DNA of 64,000 nucleotides from Candidatus Brocadia sp. (GCA_021646415.1 SOEU01000008.1:93355-157354); one strand, 5' to 3'. Shown: positions 37,032-46,898, counted from the stretch's first letter. Notes: generated from the sequence alone by a model not told the origin. Numbers and translations are program-made.

Positions 37032-38101
37032 GCGATCCGTCTCACCCTTTCCAATGCCTTATTGAGAAGCGGTTCTATGTGTGGCTCAAACTGGCTTAAA
37101 ACCTCATAATCCTTATTTTTTTCTTCCAGAATAGCCCTGGCAACGCTTTCGGCATCAGGTTTACGCATGATCAGTGACCAGATTTTATTCACCAGTCCTG
37201 CCTTTTTCAGTACCTCAGAAAGTTCTTTTTCACGTTGTTTTATACTCTTGTGGGCCTCCACTTTCATCTGTTTTAATGTTTGTCCCAAACAGTAAAATAA
37301 CACATGTTCCGCATTCAGAGGCGATGGAAATCCTATAATCTTATCCTCGGATTTAAAAGGATGTATCATATCTCCAGTGGGAATAACAGTCCTCCTGGCA
37401 TTCCCTTCACCTACCGCGGAGACCGGAACAATACCGCCCTCCCAGGTCGGATTTTGTTTACATAAAGACACCATCTGATTGAATACTTCCATCCCACGCT
37501 CTATCAAGGGTGCATAATTATCACTTTTCCATCTGGGGTCAACCGTATCGGCTTTGGTCAGCATTATTACGAATGTTAAATTTCTATTGGGATACAACCT
37601 GCTATAGGTCGTAAATATCTCGTGAATCCTGCGGGCCCCTGACCGATGCCTTGCTTCTTTAATGTTGGAGTAATACGTCAGGGCAAATGCATCGGCGACA
37701 AGGATAACGGCGTTACTAAGCTCAATGTGAGAAGCCAGTTCACTAATTTCGGATTTTGTCGCCTCTGAAGTGTCGTTCGTATCAAGGATATCGGTAATTT
37801 CTGTTAGAATACCGCCCCTGTAATCAATCCAATCAAAATACGTTACCGGCTTTGAATTATAGTAAACGGTGAAAGGCCATACCGTTGTCTGTTGTGTACC
37901 GTCCGGCCATTTGAATTTATCGACAAGTGAGAATCTGCTAAAATCACCGACACTCAGTATCGCTTTATCAAATTGTTGGACGGTACGCGGGGCAAGGTAA
38001 AAACCTGCGTCATTTTGACCCGCATCCCCCAATGTCTCGTAAAGCGATGACATATACGTTGTTTTGCCAGATCCTGATATTCCTACCATGGTTACTTTCA
38101 T
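37028..38101 (-). CDS. TRAFAC-like GTPase, double-GTPase/conflict-system type
   Basis: 357 aa. All GTPase motifs are present: G1 GISGSGKTTYMSSL at residues 7-20, G3 in DWIDYRGG, G4 TKAD in VIMLTKADTVDPRW, and G5 in VPVSAVGEG. A C-terminal helical, charged region (QTLKQMKVEAHKSIKQREKE) follows. The very short N-terminus before G1 and the long insert between G1 and G3 are unlike translation or Era/Obg GTPases and resemble the GTPases of predicted GTPase-centred defence or signalling systems. Third of four genes in a tight minus-strand operon. Confidence 0.8.
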   Translation of the reverse strand: MKVTMVGISGSGKTTYMSSLYETLGDAGQNDAGFYLAPRTVQQFDKAILSVGDFSRFSLVDKFKWPDGTQQTTVWPFTVYYNSKPVTYFDWIDYRGGILTEITDILDTNDTSEATKSEISELASHIELSNAVILVADAFALTYYSNIKEARHRSGARRIHEIFTTYSRLYPNRNLTFVIMLTKADTVDPRWKSDNYAPLIERGMEVFNQMVSLCKQNPTWEGGIVPVSAVGEGNARRTVIPTGDMIHPFKSEDKIIGFPSPLNAEHVLFYCLGQTLKQMKVEAHKSIKQREKELSEVLKKAGLVNKIWSLIMRKPDAESVARAILEEKNKDYEVLSQFEPHIEPLLNKALERVRRIA

Positions 38102-38142
38102 TTCTCATTACCTCTCATAAATCATTTAATAAATACTTGCAA

Positions 38143-38415
38143 TTAAACCTTATACTTCCGTCTTATCATTTCGATGGCTACACCAAAAAATCCAGCTATG
38201 AAGGGCAGTGTAATTGTCCATTTTGAAAAACCTGCGATAATCCAAATTACCACAAAAATGGCAAACCCCACTATTGCACCGAAAGAAAATATGTATAAGA
38301 GTTGCATTGGCGCCAGTTGAATTTGACCAGTTGCCTTTCGCGCGGCTGGTTTGGGTTCACCTGGAATTAAAACTCTTTTACTCAGTTCTTTCTGTCTTTC
38401 AAAATTTTCCGACAT
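38143..38415 (-). CDS. Small two-helix membrane protein of the GTPase operon
   Basis: 90 aa. A soluble, basic N-terminal ~35 residues (MSENFERQKELSKRVLIPGE) is followed by two membrane segments, LLYIFSFGAIVGFAIFVVIW and ITLPFIAGFFGVAIEMI, and a basic tail RRKYKV. It starts one base after the end of the preceding small gene and 41 bp before the GTPase gene. A membrane anchor or effector for the GTPase is plausible, because two-helix proteins often end such operons, but this is inference. Confidence 0.7.
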   Translation of the reverse strand: MSENFERQKELSKRVLIPGEPKPAARKATGQIQLAPMQLLYIFSFGAIVGFAIFVVIWIIAGFSKWTITLPFIAGFFGVAIEMIRRKYKV

Positions 38416-38616
38416 CTATTTCCCTTCCTGTTTCTTCAAAACCGATTCTTTTGTTTTATCACGCATAAATTTTATATCTCCTAATCTTACCGAATATCCT
38501 ACTTTTTTCGCAATAATTTTTGCATTTTCCTTAAGGTAAGTGCAAAGCATTTCCTTCACACTTTCATAATAACATTGTGATTTAACAAAGATTTTAAAGT
38601 CGTAAAGATACGACAT
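38416..38616 (-). CDS. Small conserved-operon protein, function unknown
   Basis: 66 aa, first gene of the GTPase operon. MSYLYDFKIFVKSQCYYESV suggests a strand-helix start; the end KFMRDKTKESVLKKQEGK is basic and probably helical. No known motif. Its stop codon abuts the next start with no gap, which supports it being a real gene. No convincing promoter was found upstream. Confidence 0.55.
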   Translation of the reverse strand: MSYLYDFKIFVKSQCYYESVKEMLCTYLKENAKIIAKKVGYSVRLGDIKFMRDKTKESVLKKQEGK

Positions 38617-38774
38617 TATTTACATTGATGGTTATTGAATTCGCTCAGTATTATGCTGTAAGTATCTTTAAATATTATTGTTACAAAAATTAACCGGCAA
38701 TGACATAAAATACCTCTTACGTTGGTTTGCTTTCTGAAAAAAAGTATTTTATAAATAAATTGAGAGATAAGAAA

Positions 38775-39374
38775 ATGAAAAACATATTTTTTAGAATTGT
38801 GTATAGTTTGTTCGTAGTTTGTGCGATTTTTGTTTTGAGCCTATCCTTAGCGTCGATTGAAGATTTGAAGTTAGCACTTGCACAAACTACACCTACGATT
38901 ACGGTAACGCCAACACAACTACCTTATGAACCGCCTTTTACAGTACACACACAACCAGCAACTAACATAATATCAGACTCGGCAACTTTAAATGGGATAC
39001 TTTGTTCAGTGGAATTATCAACTCCCGCAAGAACAGCCGTATACTCTGAATACGGTACAACAAGTGGGTTGTACACAGAGAGGGTATTTGTGGCTGGGGC
39101 ACGCGATGAAAGCAGTACTGATTCTATCGATCTAGTTAAGGTAAGTATAAGAATAAGAGGGCTGCAAGCAGCGACAACTTATTACTATAGAATATATACA
39201 AGGTAAACAGTGCTTAGTGAAGAAGAATATAAATTCTTTTTGTATGGAAGTGAAAAGTCGTTTAGGACGTTAGATACTACAATTACACCAATTTTTACAG
39301 TAACACCTGAACGTGTCGGAAAAAGACAAAAACCGAAGCATGAAATTCGTGAGTCAACCCTGTCAGGGTTTTAA
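38775..39374 (+). pseudogene. Secreted FN3-like protein with in-frame stop
   Basis: From ATG 38775 there is a signal peptide (SLFVVCAIFVLSLSLASI), a Thr/Pro-rich linker (TPTITVTPTQLPYEPPFTV) and a fibronectin-III-like domain with ATNIISDSATLNGILCS and GLQAATTYYYRIYTR. A TAA at 39204-39206 interrupts it, yet the same frame then continues TVLSEEEYKFFLYGSEKSFR to a second stop at 39372-39374. The second piece supplies the GSEKSFRTL strand that normally closes such a domain. One base change (CAA to TAA) explains it. The short version, 143 aa, could still be secreted. Confidence 0.7.
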
Positions 39375-39392
39375 ATCCTGACAGGGTTAGTT
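39358..39392 (+). terminator. Terminator-like hairpin after FN3-like gene
   Basis: CCCTGTCAGG and CCTGACAGGG form a 10-bp stem around GTTTTAAAT, overlapping the end of the readable frame and followed by T-rich sequence. Confidence 0.65.
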
Positions 39393-40161
39393 TTATTTAT
39401 ATTTTTGCTAAAAATGTCAAAATTATTTTTTAAAGATACTCATAGCAGGCACCTCAAAAACGTTAAAATTATTGCAGACATTTATCTTTACAGATGGGGC
39501 AAGTTTTGAAGAGTAGCTACCGGAACCACAGATTCAGCAATTATCCTTGTCAGCTTAAAATATAAGCCTTTCGCCGTGTATTTTCAAAACAAATTCAGGT
39601 AGTTTTTGGATTAAGGTGGTTAAAATTGAGGTGAATTAACAGGAAGGATATGTAGCGTAAACATCAGTTCGCCAGACAGCGATATAAATTAGGTTGGGTT
39701 GTAAAGAACCAAAACCTAACGACTTTCTTGTCATTCCAAACAAATATGAGGAATTTTGACATCATAAGATTTCTCTTTGCGATAATGACAGGCAAGGATG
39801 CCTGTCCCAACGAGGGCAGCTTGAGTAGGGTGCGTCCTACGCACCATCCATACGATACGATGGATTGTTTTGGTGCGTAGGATGCACCCTACACTGGCTT
39901 GAAGGTTAAAATGCCTACGGTAGGAGCCGTCTCCTGACAGCGACCGGCAATTCATGACGGTGTGCAAGCGCCACAAGTCGCCAACGGGAGTTGGCTCCTA
40001 CTGCATAACTTTGAATTTCCTTAACGTTTAATCAGACTGCCTTTGGCAGCAACTTTTAACCTCCCCCTCTGAGAAGGGGACATAAGGGAGGGATGCTGGC
40101 AACTTTTTCGTGCAACCGAGACGGTTGCGCTACCAGTATGAAATCATGATTACATGTCATA
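39375..40161. other. Long intergenic region with dispersed repeats
   Basis: No gene found. It contains the long hairpin at 39825-39892 described separately, copies of phrases that recur elsewhere in the window (for example TCAGACTGCCTTTGGCA near 40030 and TCAGGCTGCCTTTGGCA near 15201), and a GGGAGTTGGCTCCTACTGCATAA-type block near 39980-40008. Confidence 0.55.
39825..39892. repeat. Long imperfect hairpin, 22-bp stem
   Basis: Arms 39825-39846 and 39871-39892 are reverse complements with one mismatch; the inner part also pairs (TCCAT/ATGGA). The look is that of a dispersed structured repeat or small MITE. No T-run. Confidence 0.75.
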
Positions 40162-41541
40162 CTACGTGTTCCGCTCGTTCGGTTTGAAATAATCCCCCAG
40201 CTTACCGTACAAGGCAAGATCTGTTGCATCATATATCATAACGTCTACCAGTCTTCCAACCAGATCCGCCGGGCCATGGAAAATGACAATGTGGTTTTGC
40301 CGTGTCCGACCGGACAACTTATTTGAATCGGATTTGCTGGCGCCCTCGACAAGTACCTGCACATTCTTGCCTATTATTTCCTTATTCTCTTCCAGGCTGA
40401 TACATTTTTGCAATGCCAATAACTTTATATTTCTCGTCCTTTTTACCTCATCGGGCACATCATCTTCCAGCCCGGCCGCCTTCGTACCGGTACGTGGCGA
40501 ATATTTAAATATGAAACAGTTCTGGAAACGGATATCTTCCATCAAATGTACCGTTTCATGAAAATCCTGATCTGTTTCTCCCGGGAAACCCACAATAAAG
40601 TCGCTGGCTACCGCAATATGAGGAATTAATTCCCTTGCATAAGAGATCAAATCACGGTAGTAACCCGCTGTGTAACCCCGCCGCATTCTTTGGAGGACAT
40701 GATCAGAACCTGACTGGGCAGGCATGTGCAAGTGTTCGCAGACCTTGCTCAAACGGCTCATAGTACGAATGAGATCACGGGACATGTCTGCCGGATGGGA
40801 GGTCACAAACCGTATTCTTTCGAGCCCGTCTAAATCATTCAATTCGGAAAGCAGGTCTCCCAGTGTAACATTTCCACTCAAACCTTTCCCGTAAGAATTT
40901 ATATTTTGCCCCAGCAAGGTTACCTCTTTACAACCATTCGATACAAGTGCTTGCACCTCTTTTTTTACATCGTCGATTGTCCGGCTGATCTCCCGTCCCC
41001 GCACGTAGGGCACAATACAATAGGAACAAAAGTTATCACAACCCCGCATAACCGTGACAAATGCCTGATAAATATTCGGCCGGTAGGTCACTGCCCTCTT
41101 TACATTAACAATTTGATCCTCATCTATGGCAAGGACATGCGAACCATGATTTTGAATCTTTAAAAGCAGTTCGGGTAACCGTGAAAACATACGCGTTCCG
41201 CAGACGAGGTCTACATGAGGCATACGTTTAAATATAGCCTCACCATCTTTTTGAGCCATGCATCCAAGAACACCCACAATAACTTCGGGGGATCTTTTCT
41301 TGAGTTTTTTTAATGCCCCCAGATGGGAATATACCTTATCCTCGGCATGCTGGCGCACGCTGCACGTATTAAACAGGATGACATCGGCTTCGTCAGCCTT
41401 GTCAACAATTCTATAGCCTTCTTCCTGCAATAGCCCTAACGAAAGCTCGGCATCGAGCTTATTCATCTGGCAACCGAAGGTTTCAAAAAAAACGGTCTTG
41501 TATTGTTGGTCTTTATGAGAAAAAATAATAGAATCCATCAT
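40162..41541 (-). CDS. miaB: tRNA-2-methylthio-N6-dimethylallyladenosine synthase
   Basis: 459 aa. MiaB adds the methylthio group to i6A37 of tRNAs reading U-starting codons. The N-terminal UPF0004 domain carries three Cys for the auxiliary cluster (FETFGCQMNKLDAEL, NTCSVRQ, GVLGCMAQ). The radical SAM cluster lies in MRGCDNFCSYCIVPYVRGRE (CxxxCxxC), followed by VTLLGQNINSYG and a C-terminal TRAM domain. The MiaB-specific CxxC-free reading GCDNFCSYCIVPYVRGRE separates it from MtaB and RimO. Stands alone. Confidence 0.95.
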   Translation of the reverse strand: MMDSIIFSHKDQQYKTVFFETFGCQMNKLDAELSLGLLQEEGYRIVDKADEADVILFNTCSVRQHAEDKVYSHLGALKKLKKRSPEVIVGVLGCMAQKDGEAIFKRMPHVDLVCGTRMFSRLPELLLKIQNHGSHVLAIDEDQIVNVKRAVTYRPNIYQAFVTVMRGCDNFCSYCIVPYVRGREISRTIDDVKKEVQALVSNGCKEVTLLGQNINSYGKGLSGNVTLGDLLSELNDLDGLERIRFVTSHPADMSRDLIRTMSRLSKVCEHLHMPAQSGSDHVLQRMRRGYTAGYYRDLISYARELIPHIAVASDFIVGFPGETDQDFHETVHLMEDIRFQNCFIFKYSPRTGTKAAGLEDDVPDEVKRTRNIKLLALQKCISLEENKEIIGKNVQVLVEGASKSDSNKLSGRTRQNHIVIFHGPADLVGRLVDVMIYDATDLALYGKLGDYFKPNERNT

Positions 41542-41899
41542 GGCATTTATCTATACAAACGGTAAATGCATTTTACATTTGAGTTCAGTTTTAAAAGCAA
41601 ATACAAATCCTGTAAGCATCAGTTATCAGTTGTCAGCAAGCAGCATCTGTCTGACTGCTAAAGGGTGGCAGTTAGGCGCTTAAAGCTGTAATTGTAACGA
41701 ACCTCGGAATGTAATCCAAGTACTTTTTGGATATCGTGTTACTTTATGATCCAAATTCGAATTCTTTTATAGAACTGATGGCACGGGTGCGGGCATTGAT
41801 CAAAAGGGGAAAGGTTCATTGCCAAACTCGATTAACGGTTGCAGACCTTTCTCTGGATACTGATTCATACGATTAAGGGTGTAGGGTATATCATGAAGG
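41542..41899 (+). other. Intergenic region with a response-regulator remnant
   Basis: Apart from the fragment at 41760-41876 the region has only short repeats (CAGTTATCAGTTGTCAGCAA) and no gene. Confidence 0.5.
41760..41876 (+). pseudogene. Fragment of an OmpR-type response regulator
   Basis: One frame reads FIELMARVRALIKRGKVHCQ followed by TRLTVADLSLDTDSYD and a stop. The first part is the alpha5 end of a receiver domain (IELMARVRALIKR) and the second the start of an OmpR winged-helix domain (LTVADLSLD). No start codon and no rest of either domain. Confidence 0.75.
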
Positions 41900-43110
41900 A
41901 TGGAAAACCATGAACTCATGGTCAATTCGCACAAAACTCCTGCAGGAAATCTTTTGATTCTTCTTGGAGTGGGGATTGTCGGAAATTCCCTCCTGTTCCT
42001 TTTATTTGGGTTCCCGTTTCTTCTCTTCGCCTATCTATCGATCATCTGCGCAGGGGGAAAACGACTTGAAGACCGCAAAAATAGATTTTTGGCTGACATG
42101 ATACTGATGGCCAGCCCACTATTCCTTTTCATTTCCCGGTTATGTATCACGGATATGCTACTGACCTTTTTTGTCTGTGCCAGCCTTTACCTTTTCTTCA
42201 TTGAATATGCGGAAACTAATAAAAATAACCTCAGAAAGTTATTTCTTTATTTTCTCCTGAGTATGGTTTTTCTGGTAAAAGGGCCGATATGTATCTTGTT
42301 GTTTATCCTGATTACCATGGGTTTTCTCTTATGGATACGCGACTTTCAACATATCAGGTGTCTTTGGTATCTACCGGGATTCCCGATTTTCCTTGGTATT
42401 ATTTGTGCATGGGGTATTCCCTTCTGGTTATCTCTAACAAGTCCTTGCATTACTTTCGCAAGAAATGACCTATATCCTTCCCATTTCCCCTTCCATTGCA
42501 TTACTGACCAAGTCACTTTCCCGATGGGATACGGAAGACACTTTCGGGAAAAGGTACTTATGGATATTGTGGCTTGCATTGTCCGTGTCTGCAACGATTC
42601 CCCTGGTGTTAATTTTTGTCATGCTAAAATGGGCACTAACCGTGCGTGGTTTATCCACAATTCAGTTGGTCGTTCTCATTATGGTTCTTTTCATCGGGAC
42701 TGTGATATCGCTCTATACTTTCTTCATGAGCAGGCGTTTTCTCCAAGCCATAAAGGTCTTTTGTCTCAGAAATTGCTTCGTTCTGGGTATTGCCATGGCT
42801 TATTCAGTGAAATACTTAGGAACCTTTCGGTCCACAAAGGGATTTGTGGAAAATTGTCTTTCAGACAAGAAGAATTATATGCTTTTCAGTTACGGGCGAA
42901 CTATGCCAAGTCTTGTCTTTTACAGTGGGAAAAAATGTGCTGGAAATAGAGGCAGATACCAGATTTAAAAAACGTATTTCTGATCAAGAATGTCCTCTTT
43001 ATGTCGTAATGAGTATAAATGATTATCAGAAAAAGCAGGAATGGATTCATAAAAAGAAGTTTCATGCCATATGTCAGAATAATACGCATGTCGTATTAGA
43101 AAAAGACTGA
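41900..43110 (+). pseudogene. GT39/ArnT-like glycosyltransferase remnant in three frames
   Basis: Three overlapping frames (to 42949, 42465-42968, 42844-43110) form one protein read with two frameshifts: LLFLLFGFPFLLFAYLSIIC and LFISRLCITDMLLTFFVCAS in the first, RYLWILWLALSVSATIPLVL in the second, and CPLYVVMSINDYQKKQEWIH in the third. The TDMLLTFF and FLVKGP signatures match the family of the intact gene at 45241. The N-terminal part with the catalytic acidic residues is missing. A fragment that could be this N-terminus lies downstream, at 43131. Confidence 0.75.
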
Positions 43111-43130
43111 ATGAAAAAAGGAAGTTCTGT

Positions 43131-43454
43131 ATGCAGGAAAATTCCAGAAAACGGCAAAAAAATTTCTTTGATATACTCGCATTGGTTGTCGTTTCCGGTT
43201 TGGTTATATTTCCAGCCCTCGGTCAGGAGAGACATCTTGCGAGCCACTAGATCCGCCATGCAGAGATTGTTCACGAAATGGCAGAGAGCGGTGACGAAAG
43301 GTCTCTATGGGATTCTTGTCCCAATCTTTTTTGCAGTCTTTGCACCATTCCGCAACCAAGACTTTACACGGCCCTGATACGGTACAAGCTTTTAAATAAG
43401 CTGATATTGAATAAACGCTTTAGAAAAGAAGATGCATCCGGTATCCTCCGGTAA
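43131..43454 (+). pseudogene. N-terminal fragment of a GT39-like glycosyltransferase
   Basis: From ATG 43131: IFPALGQERHLASH, a TAG at 43248-43250, then IRHAEIVHEMAESGD. This corresponds to the first loop of GT39 enzymes (compare DEPRYAQVSKEMRESGDFIV in the intact gene at 45241). The rest of the frame up to 43454 is unrelated. Two competing short frames cover the same DNA. Confidence 0.6.
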
Positions 43455-43635
43455 TAACACCCGGACAATAGCAATCTGCTACAACTCTAAACAAGGAAAC
43501 ATTTGCAACAATTAACGAAATATGCTACAAATCTATCTTCCAAAATCTTTCTGCTCATCTGTATATCTTTGCAATACCACCAAGCATCTACTGTTGGTTG
43601 ATGATTGATTTATGGCAAAAAGGAGATGTGATTAG
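43455..43635 (+). other. Non-coding gap before GT87 gene
   Basis: Nothing recognised except AAAAAGGAGATGTG, the probable ribosome site of the gene at 43636. Confidence 0.45.
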
Positions 43636-44928
43636 ATGAATATAAAAAATGCCCTATACCCCTATACCTATAAGCTACAGATCATCATTTTTGCAGTTGC
43701 CATCATAGGGTTCTCAGCTGTCCCCATCACCAACTATTTTCGCAGCCACACCCATGATCACATGAAAGACTACGGCAGATGGTATGAAGTTGGACAGATC
43801 GCACTTCACCATGGCGACATATACCAGAAAGGCGGAGATGAAATGTTTCATTTCATGTATCCGCCCACAGCAGCCGTCTGTTTCGCTTTTCTGAGTGTAT
43901 TTGGACTATTACCGTTCATTGGGATTCTTGTGCTTGTAAACTCAGCGGCATGGGTCACAAGTATTCTCTTATCACTATATCTTACTACAGGGAAGGCACT
44001 ACGACAACATCCGCTCCTATACATGATACCAACCGTATGCTGCACACCGTACGTCTGGGACATTTATCTGCTGGGACAACCCAATTTATTGCTATTGGCG
44101 TGTATGCTTGGAGCATTTGCCTGTCTTCGACTGAAAAAAGAATGGTGTGCAGGAGGATTGATTGCAGCGGCTGTGTCAATCAAAGCGTTCCCTATCCTTT
44201 CCATTGCATACTTCGTGTACCGTCGGCATTGGAAAGCAACACTGTTTACGCTTGCGTTCCTGTTCTTTTTCCTCGTGCTCTTGCCTGCTCCATTCCGGGG
44301 GTTTCAGCGCAATCTTCAGGATCTTATGACCTGGAGTGAAGGCATGGTATTTCATTATGATGCAGATTCGATTGCCCAACGCCCCAGCCGCGGGTACAGT
44401 TGGAAAAACCAGTCGCTGATTGCTGTTGCCAATCGGCTATTGCGCCCTGTGGATGTCTCCCGGTCAAAAGAGAACCCACGCTACATAAACTTGGCAAATC
44501 TTGATTTCAAGTACGTCAATATGATTATTGTCGTTGTAGGTCTTGCTCTGTGTTTATTTTACGTTGCATCGATGCCGCGCTACACACAACGAACGGCATG
44601 CAGTGACTCAATCGAGTACGCAATGCTGATATTACTAATCCTTATCTTTACACCACTTTCTTTCACGTACTTTTATGTCTGGCTTTTATACCCACTCACA
44701 GTTGCCTTGAATATCCAGCATACTTTGCCAAATCCGTCCCGAACGAGGAATATGATGTTAATATGGTTTATCGCTTGTTTGCTCCTTCTTAGCTTCACAC
44801 TACCTGTGCCCGGATTTGAGATGTTTAAGGCAATGGGCAATACCTTCTGGGCTTGCGTGTTATTGCTGGTAGGACTTGGCTGGAAACTGCGGCAGTTAAG
44901 GACGGTACATAAGAATGAGCGCCGCTAA
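43636..44928 (+). CDS. GT87 family (DUF2029) membrane glycosyltransferase
   Basis: 430 aa with about ten membrane segments. The first periplasmic loop holds the acidic pair typical of GT-C enzymes (HDHMKDYGRWYEVGQIALHH) and the FMYPPTAAV motif; GQPNLLLLACMLGAFA and VSIKAFPILSIAYFVYRR follow, all characteristic of GT87 mannosyl/arabinosyltransferases. It uses lipid-linked sugars at the outer face of the cytoplasmic membrane. Clustered with GT39 genes, it may decorate surface glycans or proteins. Confidence 0.88.
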   Translation: MNIKNALYPYTYKLQIIIFAVAIIGFSAVPITNYFRSHTHDHMKDYGRWYEVGQIALHHGDIYQKGGDEMFHFMYPPTAAVCFAFLSVFGLLPFIGILVLVNSAAWVTSILLSLYLTTGKALRQHPLLYMIPTVCCTPYVWDIYLLGQPNLLLLACMLGAFACLRLKKEWCAGGLIAAAVSIKAFPILSIAYFVYRRHWKATLFTLAFLFFFLVLLPAPFRGFQRNLQDLMTWSEGMVFHYDADSIAQRPSRGYSWKNQSLIAVANRLLRPVDVSRSKENPRYINLANLDFKYVNMIIVVVGLALCLFYVASMPRYTQRTACSDSIEYAMLILLILIFTPLSFTYFYVWLLYPLTVALNIQHTLPNPSRTRNMMLIWFIACLLLLSFTLPVPGFEMFKAMGNTFWACVLLLVGLGWKLRQLRTVHKNERR

Positions 44929-45240
44929 GATGATCGGAATTCTCTAAAACACCCGGAAGATGAACGATGCAAAATGCCCGGGAAACATCGCAGGCCAGCA
45001 CAAAACCTAAACTGCACGCTTACCTTTCTGCCATATATAAATTCATTCAAAAAATCATTGAAGGTTACTTTTTGATTTTAACGATATTTTTTGTATAATG
45101 CTTCAACTGGAAACCTTTATCCGGAAAATTACAATGCCTTAGGGCATAGGAGTTCCTTCAGTAGCATAATCAACTTAACCTCTTATCACTACAGACACTT
45201 ATGTATCCATGTAATCTGAAATCTGCAGTTGCTTTTAAAA
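44929..45240 (+). other. Non-coding gap between glycosyltransferase genes
   Basis: About 310 bp, AT-rich in the second half. No gene, hairpin or clear promoter seen. Confidence 0.45.
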
Positions 45241-46866
45241 ATGAGTTCAACAACCACTGTTAGCAATACCCGAATAATAGCAACGTGTATCATATTGTTT
45301 ACAGCAATTCTCTTCCTGTTCAATATTGGGAAAAGGGACTTGTGGGCACCCGATGAACCTCGCTATGCACAAGTTTCCAAAGAAATGAGGGAAAGCGGTG
45401 ACTTTATCGTCCCTCACTTAAACAGTGTGCCTTATCCTGATAAACCCCCGCTCTTATTTTGGCTCATCAATGTATTTTCAGTTCCTTTTGGAAAGATTAC
45501 GGCATTATCTTCCCGCCTGCCTTCAGCCTTTGCGGGTATCGGTTGCTGTCTGGCAATATTTTATTTTAGTAAAAGATTATATCAAAACACACGAATAGGT
45601 CTATTATCAGCACTCATCCTTGCCACCAGTTCGAAGTTCCTCTGGATGGCTCATCGCGTGGCCTTTGATGTCCTTCTTACGTTTTTTGTAACAATGGCGA
45701 TACTGTGCTTTTATAGAGGATATACCGAACAAAAAAGCAGGGGAAGAAATTATACACTTTTTTATATTTTCATGGCCCTGGGAGTTCTTACGAAGGGGCC
45801 TGTTGGTTTTATCCTCCCTTTTTGTGTTGTATTAACGTATCTCCTCTTGAAAAAAGATATCGGGATATTAAAAAAAACATATCCCTGGATAGGTGGGTTG
45901 ATATTTGTCTTTATTGTATTCACCTGGGTCTATCTGGCAAGTATCTATGGCGGCAAAGAATATACTTACCAAATCCTTTTCAAACAGAATGTCGGGAGAT
46001 TTGCCAGTTCATTTGCCCATAAAAGACCAATGTATTATTATTTCATAAATTTTCCGATTAACTTTTTACCCTGGAGTGTCTTTATCCCGAGTATTGCAAT
46101 ATATCTGTTTTCAAAAAAAGGACAGGAAAAGATCCGGAGTATCCTGTTACCTCTTATTTGGTTTACCGTTATTTTTGTTTTCTTTTCTGTTGTGTCGGGA
46201 AAAAGAGACATCTATGTCCTTCCCCTTTATCCCGGTGCAGCCTTGCTTACAGCCTGGTTTTTGAATGAATTTGTTGAACAATTCCGGGAGAAACCTTTTA
46301 AAAAAATAGGTTATTATCCGTGCTATACCCTGTGTGTTGTATCGCTGGCATCTGGAATTATTTTACCGATCGCGGTGTACAAAATCTTCCCTCAGTATAC
46401 GACCACAACAATTCCGTTTGTAATCATTCTCCTGATTGGCGGCTTTACCATGTTACGTTTTGTGAAGTACGCAAGGATAATTCCTTTCCTTTTTACCCTC
46501 ATTTTTGTTATTTTTGCCGTTTTTAACATAAGCACCTTGCAGGTTATCCCCGTCCTGAACCAGTATAAATCAGCAAAAGAAATTTGCGATAAGGCCAATT
46601 CCATGATAAACTCCGGAGATAAATTGGCCATGTACAATTTCTTCAGGGATCCCTATCTGTTCTATACAAACAGGAATTACATAGAAGTTATGCATGGGCT
46701 GGATGACTTAAAACAATTTCTGAATACAAACGAACGGGTGTTTCTTTTTATACAGGAGAAGGATTTCAGGAAGGTATCAGAATGTCTTGAAATGCCTGTA
46801 TTTGTGCTGGGAAAAGATTCTGTAGGGCACAGAAACATCCTTTTTATCTCAAACAGGGAAATGTAA
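45241..46866 (+). CDS. GT39/ArnT-like membrane glycosyltransferase
   Basis: 541 aa from ATG 45241; a TTG at 45229 would add four residues. The first loop has the catalytic acidic motif (RDLWAPDEPRYAQVSKEMRE), followed by FIVPHLNSVPYPDKPPLLFW, the hallmark of ArnT/PMT-like enzymes. About twelve membrane segments and a C-terminal periplasmic domain. It would transfer a sugar from a polyprenyl phosphate to lipid A, glycan or protein. The intact relative of the two remnants at 41900-43454. Confidence 0.92.
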   Translation: MSSTTTVSNTRIIATCIILFTAILFLFNIGKRDLWAPDEPRYAQVSKEMRESGDFIVPHLNSVPYPDKPPLLFWLINVFSVPFGKITALSSRLPSAFAGIGCCLAIFYFSKRLYQNTRIGLLSALILATSSKFLWMAHRVAFDVLLTFFVTMAILCFYRGYTEQKSRGRNYTLFYIFMALGVLTKGPVGFILPFCVVLTYLLLKKDIGILKKTYPWIGGLIFVFIVFTWVYLASIYGGKEYTYQILFKQNVGRFASSFAHKRPMYYYFINFPINFLPWSVFIPSIAIYLFSKKGQEKIRSILLPLIWFTVIFVFFSVVSGKRDIYVLPLYPGAALLTAWFLNEFVEQFREKPFKKIGYYPCYTLCVVSLASGIILPIAVYKIFPQYTTTTIPFVIILLIGGFTMLRFVKYARIIPFLFTLIFVIFAVFNISTLQVIPVLNQYKSAKEICDKANSMINSGDKLAMYNFFRDPYLFYTNRNYIEVMHGLDDLKQFLNTNERVFLFIQEKDFRKVSECLEMPVFVLGKDSVGHRNILFISNREM

Positions 46867-46898
46867 CCATGATGTGGCGTAGCCGTTACCAAAAAAGA

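Noticed and set aside
39825..39892. Rho-independent terminator for neighbouring genes
   Set aside because: The stem is strong but is not followed by a T-run and lies hundreds of bases from any gene end; more likely a dispersed repeat.
43111..43377. 88-aa frame as a gene
   Set aside because: The GT39-like reading HAEIVHEMAESGD is in another frame of the same DNA and is interrupted by a stop, so this frame is a shadow.
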